64,000 nucleotides of DNA from Pseudomonas sp. Leaf48 (GTDB lineage: Bacteria; Pseudomonadota; Gammaproteobacteria; Pseudomonadales; Pseudomonadaceae). A model generated the notes under the pieces. That model did no database searches. It had not been told where the DNA came from and saw only the letters and a program-made list of their open reading frames with translations. Below, one piece after another: positions 16,428 to 25,105 of this stretch (within the stretch, counting starts at the first letter, position 1; each line of letters opens with the position of its first letter). The translations under genes were made by a program, and so were the position numbers. The stretch is from contig NZ_LMLH01000031.1 in the NCBI RefSeq assembly GCF_001421885.1, positions 64,436-128,435 on the forward strand, given 5' to 3'.

Positions 16428-17062
16428 TGGGCCTGGAATCCGCCGCGCTGCTTGAGCGCATAGACCGCCTGGAGTCGTTGGACGCTATCCGCCAACTGGC
16501 AGGCAAGTACGCCCTGGCTCTGGACATGCGTGACATGGATGCAATGGCCAACTGCTTCGCCCCGGACGTGCGCGTGGGCCGCGACAAGAGCGGTCGCGCG
16601 CACCTCAAGGTGTGGCTGGACGAAACCATGCGCAAGCAGTTCCACGGCACTTCCCATCACCTGGGGCAGCACATCATCGAGTTCAGCGATGCCGATCACG
16701 CCACAGGTGTGGTCTATTCCAAGAACGAGCATGAAACCGGTCCCGAATGGGTGATCATGCAGATGCTGTACTGGGACGACTACGAGCGGATCGACGGGCG
16801 CTGGTGCTTCCGTCGCCGCTTGCCGTGCTACTGGTACGCGACCGACCTGAACAAGCCACCAATTGGCGGCCTGAAAATGCGTTGGCCAGGGCGTGAGCCG
16901 TACGCCGGCACCTTCCATGAGTTGTTTCCGTCGTGGGATGCGTTCTGGGCGCAACGTCCGGACAAGGACGCTTTGCCGCAGATCGCCGAGCCGGCACCAC
17001 TGGAAGGCTTCCTCAGCACCCTGCGCCGTGGGGCGCACGACCCGAAAATACGGGTGCGCTGA
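16427..17062 (+). CDS. SnoaL/NTF2-fold protein resembling bile-acid 7-alpha-dehydratase (BaiE-like)
   Basis: A 211-residue SnoaL-like protein. Its first ~150 residues line up by eye with BaiE of gut clostridia: LAGKYALALD gives Tyr28 and Asp33 (BaiE Tyr30, Asp35), SHHLG gives His78 (BaiE His83), and YERIDGRW matches YEKIDGQW. BaiE's Asp106 is replaced by Asn100. The catalytic triad Tyr/Asp/His is therefore kept. The C-terminus is about 45 residues longer than BaiE. BaiE removes the 7-alpha-hydroxyl of 3-oxo-delta4 bile acids; SnoaL-type steroid dehydratases are also known in aerobic bile-acid degraders. A dehydratase for a ring hydroxyl is inferred; another NTF2-type isomerase is the alternative. 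Start overlaps the preceding stop. Confidence 0.65.
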   Translation: MGLESAALLERIDRLESLDAIRQLAGKYALALDMRDMDAMANCFAPDVRVGRDKSGRAHLKVWLDETMRKQFHGTSHHLGQHIIEFSDADHATGVVYSKNEHETGPEWVIMQMLYWDDYERIDGRWCFRRRLPCYWYATDLNKPPIGGLKMRWPGREPYAGTFHELFPSWDAFWAQRPDKDALPQIAEPAPLEGFLSTLRRGAHDPKIRVR

Positions 17063-17069
17063 ACAATCA

Positions 17070-17100
17070 GGGCGGCCCGTGCAGGTGCCGCCCTTTTTTT
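17070..17100 (+). terminator. Rho-independent terminator after SnoaL-like gene
   Basis: GGGCGGC (17070-17076) / GCCGCCC (17087-17093) stem with a 10-base loop followed by seven T. Confidence 0.85.
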
Positions 17101-17125
17101 CTTGCGTGACGGCATACCCCCTTGA

Positions 17126-17143
17126 GAGCGAGCCGGCTCGCTC
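17126..17143. repeat. 18-bp perfect palindrome between convergent genes
   Basis: GAGCGAGCC followed directly by its complement GGCTCGCTC; probably a degenerate REP element acting with the adjacent terminator. Confidence 0.55.
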
Positions 17144-17168
17144 CCTCAGGTTTGTAGAACTGTTCAGA

Positions 17169-18362
17169 TCATGCGTTTACCCGTGCTTCGCGCGGCATGC
17201 CCAGCGCCCGTTCGGCAATCACGTTGCGCTGGATTTCATTGCTGCCGCCGTAAATGGTATCGGAGCGGGTGAACAGAAACAGCGACTGCAGGCGGCTGAG
17301 CTGGTAGGGCGCGGCGTCGAGGATTTCCCCGGCATCGCCCAGCACATCCATGGCCAGTTTGCCCAGATCGCTGTGCCAGGTGGACCAGGCCAGTTTGTAG
17401 ATCATCGCTTCACGACTCAGGCTGCCGTCTTGCGGACCTGAAAGCATGCGCAGTGAGTTGTAGCGCAACACCTTGAGACCGGCCCAGGCCTGGGCGATGC
17501 GCTGGCGCAATAGCGGGTCGCGGGCAGTGCCGTTGGCGCGGGCGATGCGGATGATTTCGTCGAGTTCGTTGTGGAACTGCATCTGCTGGCCCAGCGTCGA
17601 TACGCCGCGCTCGAACCCCAACAGTGCCATGGCAATCTTCCAGCCATCGCCCGGTTGACCGATCAGGTTGTCGGCATGGGTAACAGTTTGGTCGAAGAAC
17701 ACCTCGTTGAATTCACTGGTACCGGTCAATTGCTGGATCGGTTGCACGCGGATGCTGTCCTGGGCCATCGGCACCAGCAGGAACGACAAACCATGATGGC
17801 CCTGGCTGCCAGGTTCGGTGCGCGCCAGCACGAAACACCAGTCGGCCTCGTGGGCCAGGGAGGTCCAGACCTTTTGCCCGCTGATCAACCAGTGCTCGCC
17901 CGTGGTATCCAGCTTCGCCCGGGTCTGCACGTTGGCCAGGTCCGAGCCTGCACCCGGCTCCGAGTAGCCCTGGCACCAGAACTGGCTGCCGTCGAGGATG
18001 CCGGGCAACATGCGTTGCTGTTGGGCCGCAGTGCCGAAGGCAGCGAGTGTCGGGCCGACCAGGCCTTCGCCGATATGGCCCATGCGCCCGGGGCCACCGG
18101 CGCGGGCATATTCCTCGTGGAAGATTACCTGCTGGCTGATCGACAGTCCGCGTCCGCCGTGTTCCTTCGGCCAGCCAACGCCGATCCAGCCACCGCCGGC
18201 AAGCCGGCGTTCCCAGGCTTTACGCTCTTCAGGGAAACTGTGCTCATCCCCCGGGCCGCCGCGAAAGCGCAACGGCGCAAACTCGCCGCTCAGGTGTTCG
18301 GCCAGCCACTGGGCGACCTCCTCGCGAAACACTTCATCTGCACCACTGAAACCGATTTTCAT
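17169..18362 (-). CDS. fadE30: acyl-CoA dehydrogenase, FadE30-like
   Basis: A 397-residue acyl-CoA dehydrogenase. Motifs: WCQGYSEPGAGSDLANVQT (FAD/substrate binding), ISGQKVWTSLAHEADWCFVLART, LTGTSEFNEVFFD, FERGVSTLGQQ, and the C-terminal DTIYGGSNEIQRNVIAERALGMPRE. These match, by recall, M. tuberculosis FadE30, which dehydrogenates the reduced HIP-CoA in C/D-ring catabolism. Its ATG overlaps the stop of the preceding acyl-CoA dehydrogenase by four bases, implying coupled synthesis; steroid ACADs often work as alpha2beta2 heterotetramers. Minus strand, second gene of a two-gene unit. Confidence 0.82.
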   Translation of the reverse strand: MKIGFSGADEVFREEVAQWLAEHLSGEFAPLRFRGGPGDEHSFPEERKAWERRLAGGGWIGVGWPKEHGGRGLSISQQVIFHEEYARAGGPGRMGHIGEGLVGPTLAAFGTAAQQQRMLPGILDGSQFWCQGYSEPGAGSDLANVQTRAKLDTTGEHWLISGQKVWTSLAHEADWCFVLARTEPGSQGHHGLSFLLVPMAQDSIRVQPIQQLTGTSEFNEVFFDQTVTHADNLIGQPGDGWKIAMALLGFERGVSTLGQQMQFHNELDEIIRIARANGTARDPLLRQRIAQAWAGLKVLRYNSLRMLSGPQDGSLSREAMIYKLAWSTWHSDLGKLAMDVLGDAGEILDAAPYQLSRLQSLFLFTRSDTIYGGSNEIQRNVIAERALGMPREARVNA

Positions 18363-19531
18363 GCTTTCTCTCCCAAAAGGTGCGCGGCCAGACGCTCGCG
18401 GTGCAGCGCCGGGCTACCCAACAGATGCTCACCAGCGCGGGCTCGTTTGAAGTACAGGTGTGGGTCGTATTCCCAGGTAAAACCGACGCCGCCATGCAGC
18501 TGGATCGACTCGGCCGCGCAATGGAAAAACGCTTCGCTGGCATGGATTTTCGCGGTCGCGGCGGCTTGCTCAAGTTCGCGGGTCACAGCGGCATCGCCAT
18601 TCGGGTCGAGGCGTTCCTGAGCCACGCAGGCGGCGTAGTAGGCCGCCGAACGGGCGCACTCGACTTGCAGCATCATGTCGGCACAACGGTGTTTGATCGC
18701 CTGAAAACTGGCAATCGTGCGTTTGAATTGTCGGCGTTCGGCAATGTACGCCAGGGTCAGGTCCAAGGCCTGTTGCGCGCCGCCCGTTTGCTCGGCAGCA
18801 AGCCCGATGGCGGCGATCAGCAGGGTGTCGCGCAGCACCGCCCAGCCTTGCTCGGGGCCGCAAAGCAACTGTGCCTCGCCGACCGACACCCGATGCAGTT
18901 CAATGCGTGCCAGGCGACGGGTCTGGTCAAGAGTAGCCAGGGGCGTGCGGATCACACCCGGCGAATCGCCAGGCAAGACGAACAGGCTGATGCCATGTTC
19001 GCCCTGTGAACCAGGGGCACGGGCGGCGACGATCAGCAGGTCGGCCGAGGCGCCATCGATGACTTGTGTGTACTGACCCTCAAGGGTCCAACCTCCCGGG
19101 CACGGCTCGGCCACGGCTTGAACACTGCATGCCTCGAGTCCTGGAACGCTGGCAAAGGCCAGGGTGGCGCGGGTTTCGCCGGCGGCAATCGCCCCCAGCC
19201 AATGCTCTTGCACGCTCTCGTTGTGCCCCAGCAAGAGGGCCGGCGTGGCGAGGCACGCCGTGGCGAATAGTGGCGAGCCCAGCAGGTAGCGACCGCTTTG
19301 CTCCAGCAGGATCGCCAGTTCGACAAAACCCAGGCCCATGCCGCCAAAGCGCTCGGGCACCATCAACGCGGGCCAATACAGCTCCTGGCCGATCCGCCGC
19401 CAAACCTCGGGGTCATGCGCATCCGGGCGGTTCATAGCGGCGCGCACGGCATGCGAGTCGCTGGCCTGAGCGAGAAAACGCTCGGCGCTGTCGCGAATCA
19501 TCAGGTGCTCTTCGGTAAAAGCGAACTCCAT
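18359..19531 (-). CDS. acyl-CoA dehydrogenase, partner of the FadE30-like enzyme
   Basis: A 390-residue acyl-CoA dehydrogenase starting MEFAFTEEHLMIRDSAERFL, with a divergent middle domain and a conserved C-terminal domain (RRQFKRTIASFQAIKHRCADM; IQLHGGVGFTWEYDPHLYFKRA). The start at 19531 gives the standard ACAD N-terminus; an upstream in-frame start would add a proline-rich leader with no ribosome site. It overlaps the next ACAD gene by four bases. The paired arrangement is the genetic hallmark of heteromeric steroid ACADs in actinobacteria, so a heterocomplex is inferred. Confidence 0.78.
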   Translation of the reverse strand: MEFAFTEEHLMIRDSAERFLAQASDSHAVRAAMNRPDAHDPEVWRRIGQELYWPALMVPERFGGMGLGFVELAILLEQSGRYLLGSPLFATACLATPALLLGHNESVQEHWLGAIAAGETRATLAFASVPGLEACSVQAVAEPCPGGWTLEGQYTQVIDGASADLLIVAARAPGSQGEHGISLFVLPGDSPGVIRTPLATLDQTRRLARIELHRVSVGEAQLLCGPEQGWAVLRDTLLIAAIGLAAEQTGGAQQALDLTLAYIAERRQFKRTIASFQAIKHRCADMMLQVECARSAAYYAACVAQERLDPNGDAAVTRELEQAAATAKIHASEAFFHCAAESIQLHGGVGFTWEYDPHLYFKRARAGEHLLGSPALHRERLAAHLLGEKA

Positions 19532-19591
19532 GGGGGCGGTCTCTGCAAGGCGGAAGGATGCGCGAGTCTGGGGCGGTGGTGGTGGTGTTCG

Positions 19592-19609
19592 AATCACTAA
19601 AACGGACTA
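19592..19609 (-). promoter_or_regulatory. degenerate operator TAGTCC-GTTT-TAGTGATT upstream of acyl-CoA dehydrogenase pair
   Basis: Minus-strand site with a perfect left half and a poor right half (3 of 8). Position supports it: centre 70 bases from the start codon, and CAGACT (19570-19565) sits exactly where the -10 lies in the best sites. Confidence 0.45.
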
Positions 19610-19642
19610 GGAACGACGCATCATCGTTCTCCTGAAGGGGCT

Positions 19643-19660
19643 TAGTCTCAACGGACGATG
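19643..19660 (+). promoter_or_regulatory. operator TAGTCT-CAAC-GGACGATG upstream of hsaC operon
   Basis: Thirteen of 14 fixed bases match. A good -10 candidate, CACAAT (19681-19686), is about 30 bases from the centre; the hsaC start is 74 bases from the centre. Confidence 0.75.
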
Positions 19661-19725
19661 AAGCGCAAGATGGCGCTTAGCACAATGCCTGCCACGTAAG
19701 CCATCCAGCCAACGAGGACCAAGGC

Positions 19726-20616
19726 ATGATCGACATTCGCGGTTTGAGCTATTTCGTCTCGCAGATCGAAAACCTCAGCCATTGGCAGCGTTATGCCGAA
19801 GACGTGCTGGGCATGCAGGTACAGCAAGCGCCGAGCGGTGGCTTGTACGTGAAAATGGACGAGCGTCCCTTTCGCATGCTGATCGTCGAAGGCCGCGAGG
19901 CGCGTTTTCTGGCTTGCGGTTGGGAGCTGGCCAACGAGCCGGCGTTCCAGGCCGCACTTGAGCACCTGAGCGCTGCCGGCATCGAATGGCAGCCGGGCTC
20001 TGCCGACGAGATCGAGCAGCGTGGCGTACAGGCGCTGGTCAAGGTCACCGATCCATCGGGCAACTGCCATGAACTGAGCTGGGGCCATCGCTCTGACTGC
20101 CTGCCGTTCATCTCGCCTCAAGGCGTACCGCGCTTCATTACCGGCGACATGGGCCTGGGCCACGCGGTGCTGCCGGCACCGAATTTCGACGCCACCCTGG
20201 CGTTCGCCAAGGATGTGCTGGGCTTCAAGCTGTCGGACATTTTCAACTTCCGTCCCGACCCGTCGGCCCCGCCGATCCGCATTCACTTCCTGCATTGCCA
20301 GAATGCGCGCCACCACAGCCTGGCCCTGGCCGAGTACCCGGTGCCCTCAGGTTGTGTGCACGTGATGGTCGAGGTCGACTCGATGACCGAAGTCGGCCGT
20401 GCCCATGACCGTCTGCGCGCCCATGACGTGCGCCTGTCGGCCACCCTCGGCCAGCACCTCAATGACCGCATGACCAGTTTCTACATGAAGACGCCGTCCG
20501 GTTTCGATCTCGAGTACGGCTTTGGTGGGTTGCAAGTCGACTGGGCTGAACATTCAGCGTTCGAATTCACCCGCGTGAGCATTTGGGGGCACGACTTTTC
20601 GGTCGGCCAACAGTAA
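19726..20616 (+). CDS. hsaC: extradiol dioxygenase, 3,4-DHSA dioxygenase
   Basis: A 296-residue two-domain vicinal-oxygen-chelate extradiol dioxygenase of the BphC/HsaC (TesB) type. The iron ligands are His146 (GLGHAVL), His212 (CVHVMVEV) and Glu263 (FDLEYGF); His197 (RHHSLAL) and Tyr254 fill the catalytic positions. It cleaves the catechol 3,4-DHSA to 4,9-DSHA, the substrate of HsaD. It starts the longest operon of the cluster (hsaC-ipdA-ipdB-ech-ipdC-echA20-fadE-fadE-fadA6, perhaps the following SDR) under the operator at 19643. Confidence 0.9.
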   Translation: MIDIRGLSYFVSQIENLSHWQRYAEDVLGMQVQQAPSGGLYVKMDERPFRMLIVEGREARFLACGWELANEPAFQAALEHLSAAGIEWQPGSADEIEQRGVQALVKVTDPSGNCHELSWGHRSDCLPFISPQGVPRFITGDMGLGHAVLPAPNFDATLAFAKDVLGFKLSDIFNFRPDPSAPPIRIHFLHCQNARHHSLALAEYPVPSGCVHVMVEVDSMTEVGRAHDRLRAHDVRLSATLGQHLNDRMTSFYMKTPSGFDLEYGFGGLQVDWAEHSAFEFTRVSIWGHDFSVGQQ

Positions 20617-20628
20617 GGAGTGATCAAA

Positions 20629-21504
20629 ATGAACAAACAACTGACAGCGGCCGATGCGGTCGCTCAATTGCGCGATGGCATGACCATCGGTTTCGGTGGT
20701 TGGGGCCCGCGGCGCAAGCCGATGGCCATCGTGCGCGAGATCCTGCGTTCACCGGTCAAGGACTTGACCGTGGTCGCGTACGGCGGTCCGGAAGTGGGCA
20801 TGTTGTGCGCCGCCGGTAAGGTCAAAAAGCTGGTGTTCGGCTTCGCCACTCTCGATGCCATTCCGCTGGAACCTTACTACCGCAAGGCTCGCGAAGCCGG
20901 CGAGCTGGAGCTGATGGAGCTGGACGAAGGCATGTTCCAATGGGGCCTGCGCGCGGCCGGCATGCGCTTGCCGTTCCTGCCGACCCGTTGTGGCCTGGCC
21001 ACTGATGTGACGCGCCTGAATCCAGAGCTCAAGACAATCCAGTCGCCCTACGCCGATGGCGAGGTGTTGCTGGCCATGCCGGCGCTGAATCTCGACGTGG
21101 CGTTCGTGCATGCCAACGTCGCCGACCGCCTGGGCAACTGCCTGTTGACCGGGCCGGACCCGTATTTCGACCACCTGTTCGCCCGTGCCGCCAAGCAGTG
21201 CTTTGTCTCCTGCGAGCGCCTCGAAGAGCGCCTGGAATTGAACGCAGATCAAGCCCGCTTCAATACCTTCGAGCGTTACCTGGTGAGCGGAGTGGTGCAT
21301 GCGCCGTTCGGTGCGCATCCGACACTTTGCGCCCCCGATTATGGCTGGGACCTCAAGCACCTGAAAAGCTATGTCGCCAGCAGCCAGGCGGAAAACGGCT
21401 GGCAAGACTATGTGCAGACCTTCGTCACCGGTGGCGAACAGACCTATCAGGCACAGAACGGCGGTGCCGAATCCATGGGCGCCTTGCCCCTTCCCCTGTT
21501 CTGA
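20629..21504 (+). CDS. ipdA: COCHEA-CoA hydrolase alpha subunit
   Basis: A 291-residue class I CoA-transferase-fold protein. The N-terminus (DAVAQLRDGMTIGFGGWGPRRKPM) and the blocks VVAYGGPEVG, ELDEGMFQWGLRAAGMRLPFLP and APDYGWD resemble M. tuberculosis IpdA (292 aa). IpdAB is a ring-opening hydrolase in HIP degradation rather than a CoA transferase. ATG 20629 follows AAGGAG with 8-base spacing; a GTG at 20620 lies inside that site. The next gene, 12 bases on, is the beta subunit. Confidence 0.88.
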   Translation: MNKQLTAADAVAQLRDGMTIGFGGWGPRRKPMAIVREILRSPVKDLTVVAYGGPEVGMLCAAGKVKKLVFGFATLDAIPLEPYYRKAREAGELELMELDEGMFQWGLRAAGMRLPFLPTRCGLATDVTRLNPELKTIQSPYADGEVLLAMPALNLDVAFVHANVADRLGNCLLTGPDPYFDHLFARAAKQCFVSCERLEERLELNADQARFNTFERYLVSGVVHAPFGAHPTLCAPDYGWDLKHLKSYVASSQAENGWQDYVQTFVTGGEQTYQAQNGGAESMGALPLPLF

Positions 21505-21516
21505 GGAGTAGCGACT

Positions 21517-22314
21517 ATGTCTGCAACCTGTGATTTCACTCTCGCTGAACTGATGATTGTTGCCGCCTCCGAAGCCTGGCGTGGCAATGGTGAACTGATT
21601 GCCTCGGGCCTGGGCGTGATCCCGCGCCTGGGTGCCAGCCTGGCCAAACTGACCCACAGCCCGGAACTGCTGATGACCGACAGCGAGGCATTCCTGGTCG
21701 AAGAGCCGATCCCGCTGGGCCCGCGTGGCGACTACGTGCCGCGCTACTCGGGCTACATGTCGTTCGAGCGCGTCTTCGAATGCGTATGGGGTGGGCGCCG
21801 TCACGCGATGATCGGCCCGACCCAGATCGACCGTTGGGGCCAGACCAACCTATCCTGCGTCGGCGATTATCAAAAGCCCAAGACTGCGATCCTTGGCGTG
21901 CGTGGCTTGCCCGGCAACAGCATCAATCACCTCAACTCATTCTTCGTGCCCAGCCATAACACCCGGGTTTTCGTCAGCGGTGAAGTGGACATGGTCAGCG
22001 GTGTCGGCTTCAAGGCCGAGCGTTGGCCCGAAGGTGCGCGCCGCGACTTGATGGACATCCATTGCGTGGTCAGCGACCTGTGCGTCATGGATTTCAATGG
22101 CCCGGAACGTGCGGTGCAGGTGCGCTCTTTGCACCCAGGGGTGAGTTTCGAGCAGGTCCAGGAAAACACCGGCTTCCCGTTGCTCAAGTTCGCGCATTTG
22201 CAAGAAACCGTGCATCCCACCCCTGAGCAGTTGGCCCTGATCCGTCGACTCGACCCCCACGATTACCGCGCCACGGCGATCAAGGGCAACCCCCCCGGTA
22301 TCCGTACGGTTTGA
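21517..22314 (+). CDS. ipdB: COCHEA-CoA hydrolase beta subunit
   Basis: A 265-residue CoA-transferase beta-subunit family protein, adjacent to ipdA as in actinobacterial steroid clusters. Typical stretches are ATCDFTLAELMIVAASEAWRG at the N-terminus, GPTQIDRWGQTNLSCVG and GLPGNSINH. With IpdA it opens the last steroid ring. Ribosome site GAGGAG precedes the ATG. Confidence 0.87.
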   Translation: MSATCDFTLAELMIVAASEAWRGNGELIASGLGVIPRLGASLAKLTHSPELLMTDSEAFLVEEPIPLGPRGDYVPRYSGYMSFERVFECVWGGRRHAMIGPTQIDRWGQTNLSCVGDYQKPKTAILGVRGLPGNSINHLNSFFVPSHNTRVFVSGEVDMVSGVGFKAERWPEGARRDLMDIHCVVSDLCVMDFNGPERAVQVRSLHPGVSFEQVQENTGFPLLKFAHLQETVHPTPEQLALIRRLDPHDYRATAIKGNPPGIRTV

Positions 22315-22329
22315 GACAAGGAGGCGAGC

Positions 22330-23238
22330 ATGCACAGCAGCGACAGTGAATTCATCGTCCGCCAGGACAACGCCGTCTATGAGACGGACACCCCGGTGCT
22401 GTACAGCGTGGCCGAGGGTATCGCCACGCTGACGCTGAACCGGCCGACTTTCAACAATGCGCAAAACTCGCAGATGACCTACGCCCTGGATGCCTGCTTT
22501 CGCCAGGCGGTGAACGACGACAGCGTCAAGGTCATCGTCCTGCGGGGCAACGGCAAGCACTTCTCGGCGGGACATGATATCGGTACCCCCGGGCGCGACA
22601 TCGACAAGCCGTTCGAGCGCGCGCACCTGTGGTGGGATCACACCAACAAACCCGGTGGCGAGCAGTTGTATGCCCGCGAGCAGGAGGTGTACCTGGGAAT
22701 GTGCCGGCGCTGGCGTGAACTGCCCAAGCCGACCATCGCCATGGTCCATGGCGCGTGTATCGCAGGTGGTCTGATGTTGGCCTGGGTCTGCGATCTGATC
22801 GTCGCCAGCGACGACGCGTTCTTTCAGGATCCGGTGGTGCGCATGGGTATTCCAGGGGTGGAGTACTTTGCCCACCCCTATGAAATGAATCCGCGCATCG
22901 CCAAGGAATTCCTCTTCACCGGTGATCGAATGAGCGCCAACCGGGCCTGGCAAGTGGGTATGGTCAACCGCCTGGTGACCCGTGAAGAACTGGAGTCGGC
23001 CACCTATGCCCTGGCTGCCGGCATTGCCCGCCAGCCGCGCATGGGCCTGGCCCTGACCAAGCAGGCGATCAATCACGTCGAGGACCTGCAAGGCAAGCGC
23101 ACCGCAATGGATGCAGTGTTCGCCTGGCACCACTTTGCCCATGCCCATAACGAGCTGTTGTCCGGCGACAAACTGGGCGGCTTCGATGCCAAGGGCATGG
23201 CCCGGGCCAACAAGCAGGCCGAGGACAACAGCCAATGA
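22330..23238 (+). CDS. enoyl-CoA hydratase/isomerase (crotonase) family
   Basis: A 302-residue crotonase with the oxyanion-hole motifs GKHFSAGHDIG and HGACIAGGLMLAW. It is longer than EchA20 and has an insert rich in charged and aromatic residues after the first motif (ERAHLWWDHTNKPGGEQLYARE). It lies between ipdB and ipdC, where M. tuberculosis has no such gene, so it may act on an intermediate of this branch (hydration or hydrolysis of a C-ring CoA ester) or on a hydroxylated variant. Ribosome site AAGGAGG; its stop overlaps the ipdC start (ATGA). Confidence 0.75.
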   Translation: MHSSDSEFIVRQDNAVYETDTPVLYSVAEGIATLTLNRPTFNNAQNSQMTYALDACFRQAVNDDSVKVIVLRGNGKHFSAGHDIGTPGRDIDKPFERAHLWWDHTNKPGGEQLYAREQEVYLGMCRRWRELPKPTIAMVHGACIAGGLMLAWVCDLIVASDDAFFQDPVVRMGIPGVEYFAHPYEMNPRIAKEFLFTGDRMSANRAWQVGMVNRLVTREELESATYALAAGIARQPRMGLALTKQAINHVEDLQGKRTAMDAVFAWHHFAHAHNELLSGDKLGGFDAKGMARANKQAEDNSQ

Positions 23239-24347
23239 ACCGCTGGCTGGATACTCCGCTGACCGAGGCCCTTGGTTGCCGTTATCCGATAGTGCAAACC
23301 GCCATGGGCTGGGTCGCCGACGCCAACCTGGTGATCGCCACGACCCAGGCCGGGGGCTTCGGTTTCCTGGCCGGGGCGACCATTGCGGCTGATGAACTGG
23401 AAGGCGAAATCCGCAAGGTGATCGACGCCACCGGCACCAGCAACTTCGGGCTCAATTTCCATATGTTCCAGGACAACGCCGCGCAGTGCGTCGACCTGGC
23501 GATCAAGTATCGCCTGCGCGCCGTGAGTTACGGGCGCGGCCCGGACAAGCAGACCATCGCGCGCTTCAAGGCGGCCAAGGTGCTGTGCATTCCCACCGTC
23601 GGCGCCTTGAAGCATGCACTCAAAGCGGTGGAACTGGGTGCCGACCTGATCACTATCCAGGGCGGCGAGGGCGGCGGCCATACCGGCGGCGTGCCAAGTT
23701 CCATCCTGCTGCCCCAGGTACTGTCGGCGGTCAAGGTGCCGGTGATCGCCGCTGGTGGTTTCGCCACAGGCCGTGGCCTGGCCTCGGTGCTGGCCGCCGG
23801 TGGCGCCGGCATCGCCATGGGCACGCGGTTTCTCATGACCCGCGAATCGCCGACCCCGGCCGCGACCCTGGAACGCTACCTGAAGGTCAACGATCCGCAG
23901 CGGGTGCGCGTGACCACGGCAGTGGATGGCATGCGCCACCGCATGATCGAAAACCGCTTCATCAATCACCTGGAGCAGGCAGGCCCCTTCGGTCGCTTGC
24001 GTATTGCCCTGGGTAGCGCGTGGCAGTGGAAACAGCAGACCGGCATGAGCCTGGGGCACATGGCTGCAGTCTTCCTCAGCGCGTTGCGTGAAGACCCGTC
24101 GCAGTTGTCGCAAGTGGTGATGGCAGCTAACCAGCCGGTGCTGTTGCAGCGCTCGATGGTCGATGGCGCCCCGGACGAGGGCATCCTGCCCAGTGGCCAG
24201 GTCGCGGCCGCTATCGGCGAGTTGCTCAGTTGCCGCGAAGTCATCGAAGGCATCGCCAGCGAGGCCCAGCAGTGCCTGGACGCGCTCCTTGCGCGCAGCC
24301 AGACACACACCTCGAACCACCCCGCCAGTATTGGAGAGCCCCTGTGA
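23235..24347 (+). CDS. ipdC: nitronate-monooxygenase-fold flavoprotein IpdC
   Basis: A 370-residue 2-nitropropane-dioxygenase/NPD-fold protein with the flavin-binding blocks QTAMGWVADANLVIATTQAGGFGFL, GGEGGGHTGGVPSS (split) and AAGGFATGRGLASVLAAGGAG. IpdC in actinobacteria acts as a 5-hydroxy-HIC-CoA reductase, introducing a double bond before ring opening. Co-location with ipdA, ipdB and echA20 makes this assignment stronger than a generic nitronate monooxygenase. Start and stop both overlap neighbours (ATGA and GTGA), indicating tight coupling. Confidence 0.85.
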   Translation: MNRWLDTPLTEALGCRYPIVQTAMGWVADANLVIATTQAGGFGFLAGATIAADELEGEIRKVIDATGTSNFGLNFHMFQDNAAQCVDLAIKYRLRAVSYGRGPDKQTIARFKAAKVLCIPTVGALKHALKAVELGADLITIQGGEGGGHTGGVPSSILLPQVLSAVKVPVIAAGGFATGRGLASVLAAGGAGIAMGTRFLMTRESPTPAATLERYLKVNDPQRVRVTTAVDGMRHRMIENRFINHLEQAGPFGRLRIALGSAWQWKQQTGMSLGHMAAVFLSALREDPSQLSQVVMAANQPVLLQRSMVDGAPDEGILPSGQVAAAIGELLSCREVIEGIASEAQQCLDALLARSQTHTSNHPASIGEPL

Positions 24348-25096
24348 ACCAGGCATTTACCACACAACTCAATCAGGGGATCGCCGAGCTGGTGATCGCC
24401 AAGCCCCCGGTCAATGCCCTCGACAGTCAGCAATGGCACGCCCTGGCGCGGGAAATCGAAGCCCTCGGGGCCAACCCCGAGGTACGGGTGATCGTCATCC
24501 GCGCCGAAGGCCGCGGCTTTTGCGCCGGGGTCGACATCAAGGAGCTGGACCAATATCCAGAGCGGATAGTCGAGGTCAATGCCGGTAACTACGCCACTTT
24601 CAAGGCCGTGCACCGCAACCCGGTGCCTGTGATTGTCGCGGTCCATGGCTTCGTCCTGGGCGGTGGCATCGGCATCACCGGGGCGGCGGACATCGTCCTC
24701 GCCTCCGACTGCGCGACCTTCGCCTTGCCGGAAGTCGACCGCGGCGCCATGGGCGGAGGTGCGCATCTGCAGCGCCTGTTCCCGGTGCAAAAAGTCCGAT
24801 ACCTGTTTTTTACCGGCGACAGCATCGGCGCTCCAGAAGCGCTGCAATACGGCTTTATCGAGCGCGTCGTCAGCAAGGACCAGTTGCGCGAAACCGCCCT
24901 GGGCATCGCGGCGAAAATCGCCGAGAAGAGCCCGGCGATGATCCGCATCGCCAAGGAAGCCTTGAACGGTATCGAAGACGGCAACCTGGAAGATAAATAC
25001 CGATGGGAACAGGGCTTCACCATGCAGGCCTACAGCAGCCCGGACTCTGCGGAAACGCGCCGGGCCTTCGTCGAAAAACGCGACGCCAAGTTCTGA
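24344..25096 (+). CDS. echA20: HIEC-CoA hydrolase, EchA20-like crotonase
   Basis: A 250-residue crotonase starting at GTG 24344, which overlaps the ipdC stop and follows GGAG. The signatures IVIRAEGRGFCAGVDIKELD and FALPEVDRGAMGGGAHLQRL resemble M. tuberculosis EchA20 (RAEGRGFNAGVDIKEM; FGLPEVERGALGAATHL). EchA20 is the retro-Claisen hydrolase that opens ring D of the HIP CoA ester before IpdAB. Confidence 0.85.
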   Translation: MNQAFTTQLNQGIAELVIAKPPVNALDSQQWHALAREIEALGANPEVRVIVIRAEGRGFCAGVDIKELDQYPERIVEVNAGNYATFKAVHRNPVPVIVAVHGFVLGGGIGITGAADIVLASDCATFALPEVDRGAMGGGAHLQRLFPVQKVRYLFFTGDSIGAPEALQYGFIERVVSKDQLRETALGIAAKIAEKSPAMIRIAKEALNGIEDGNLEDKYRWEQGFTMQAYSSPDSAETRRAFVEKRDAKF

Positions 25097-25105
25097 GATA
25101 ACGCC

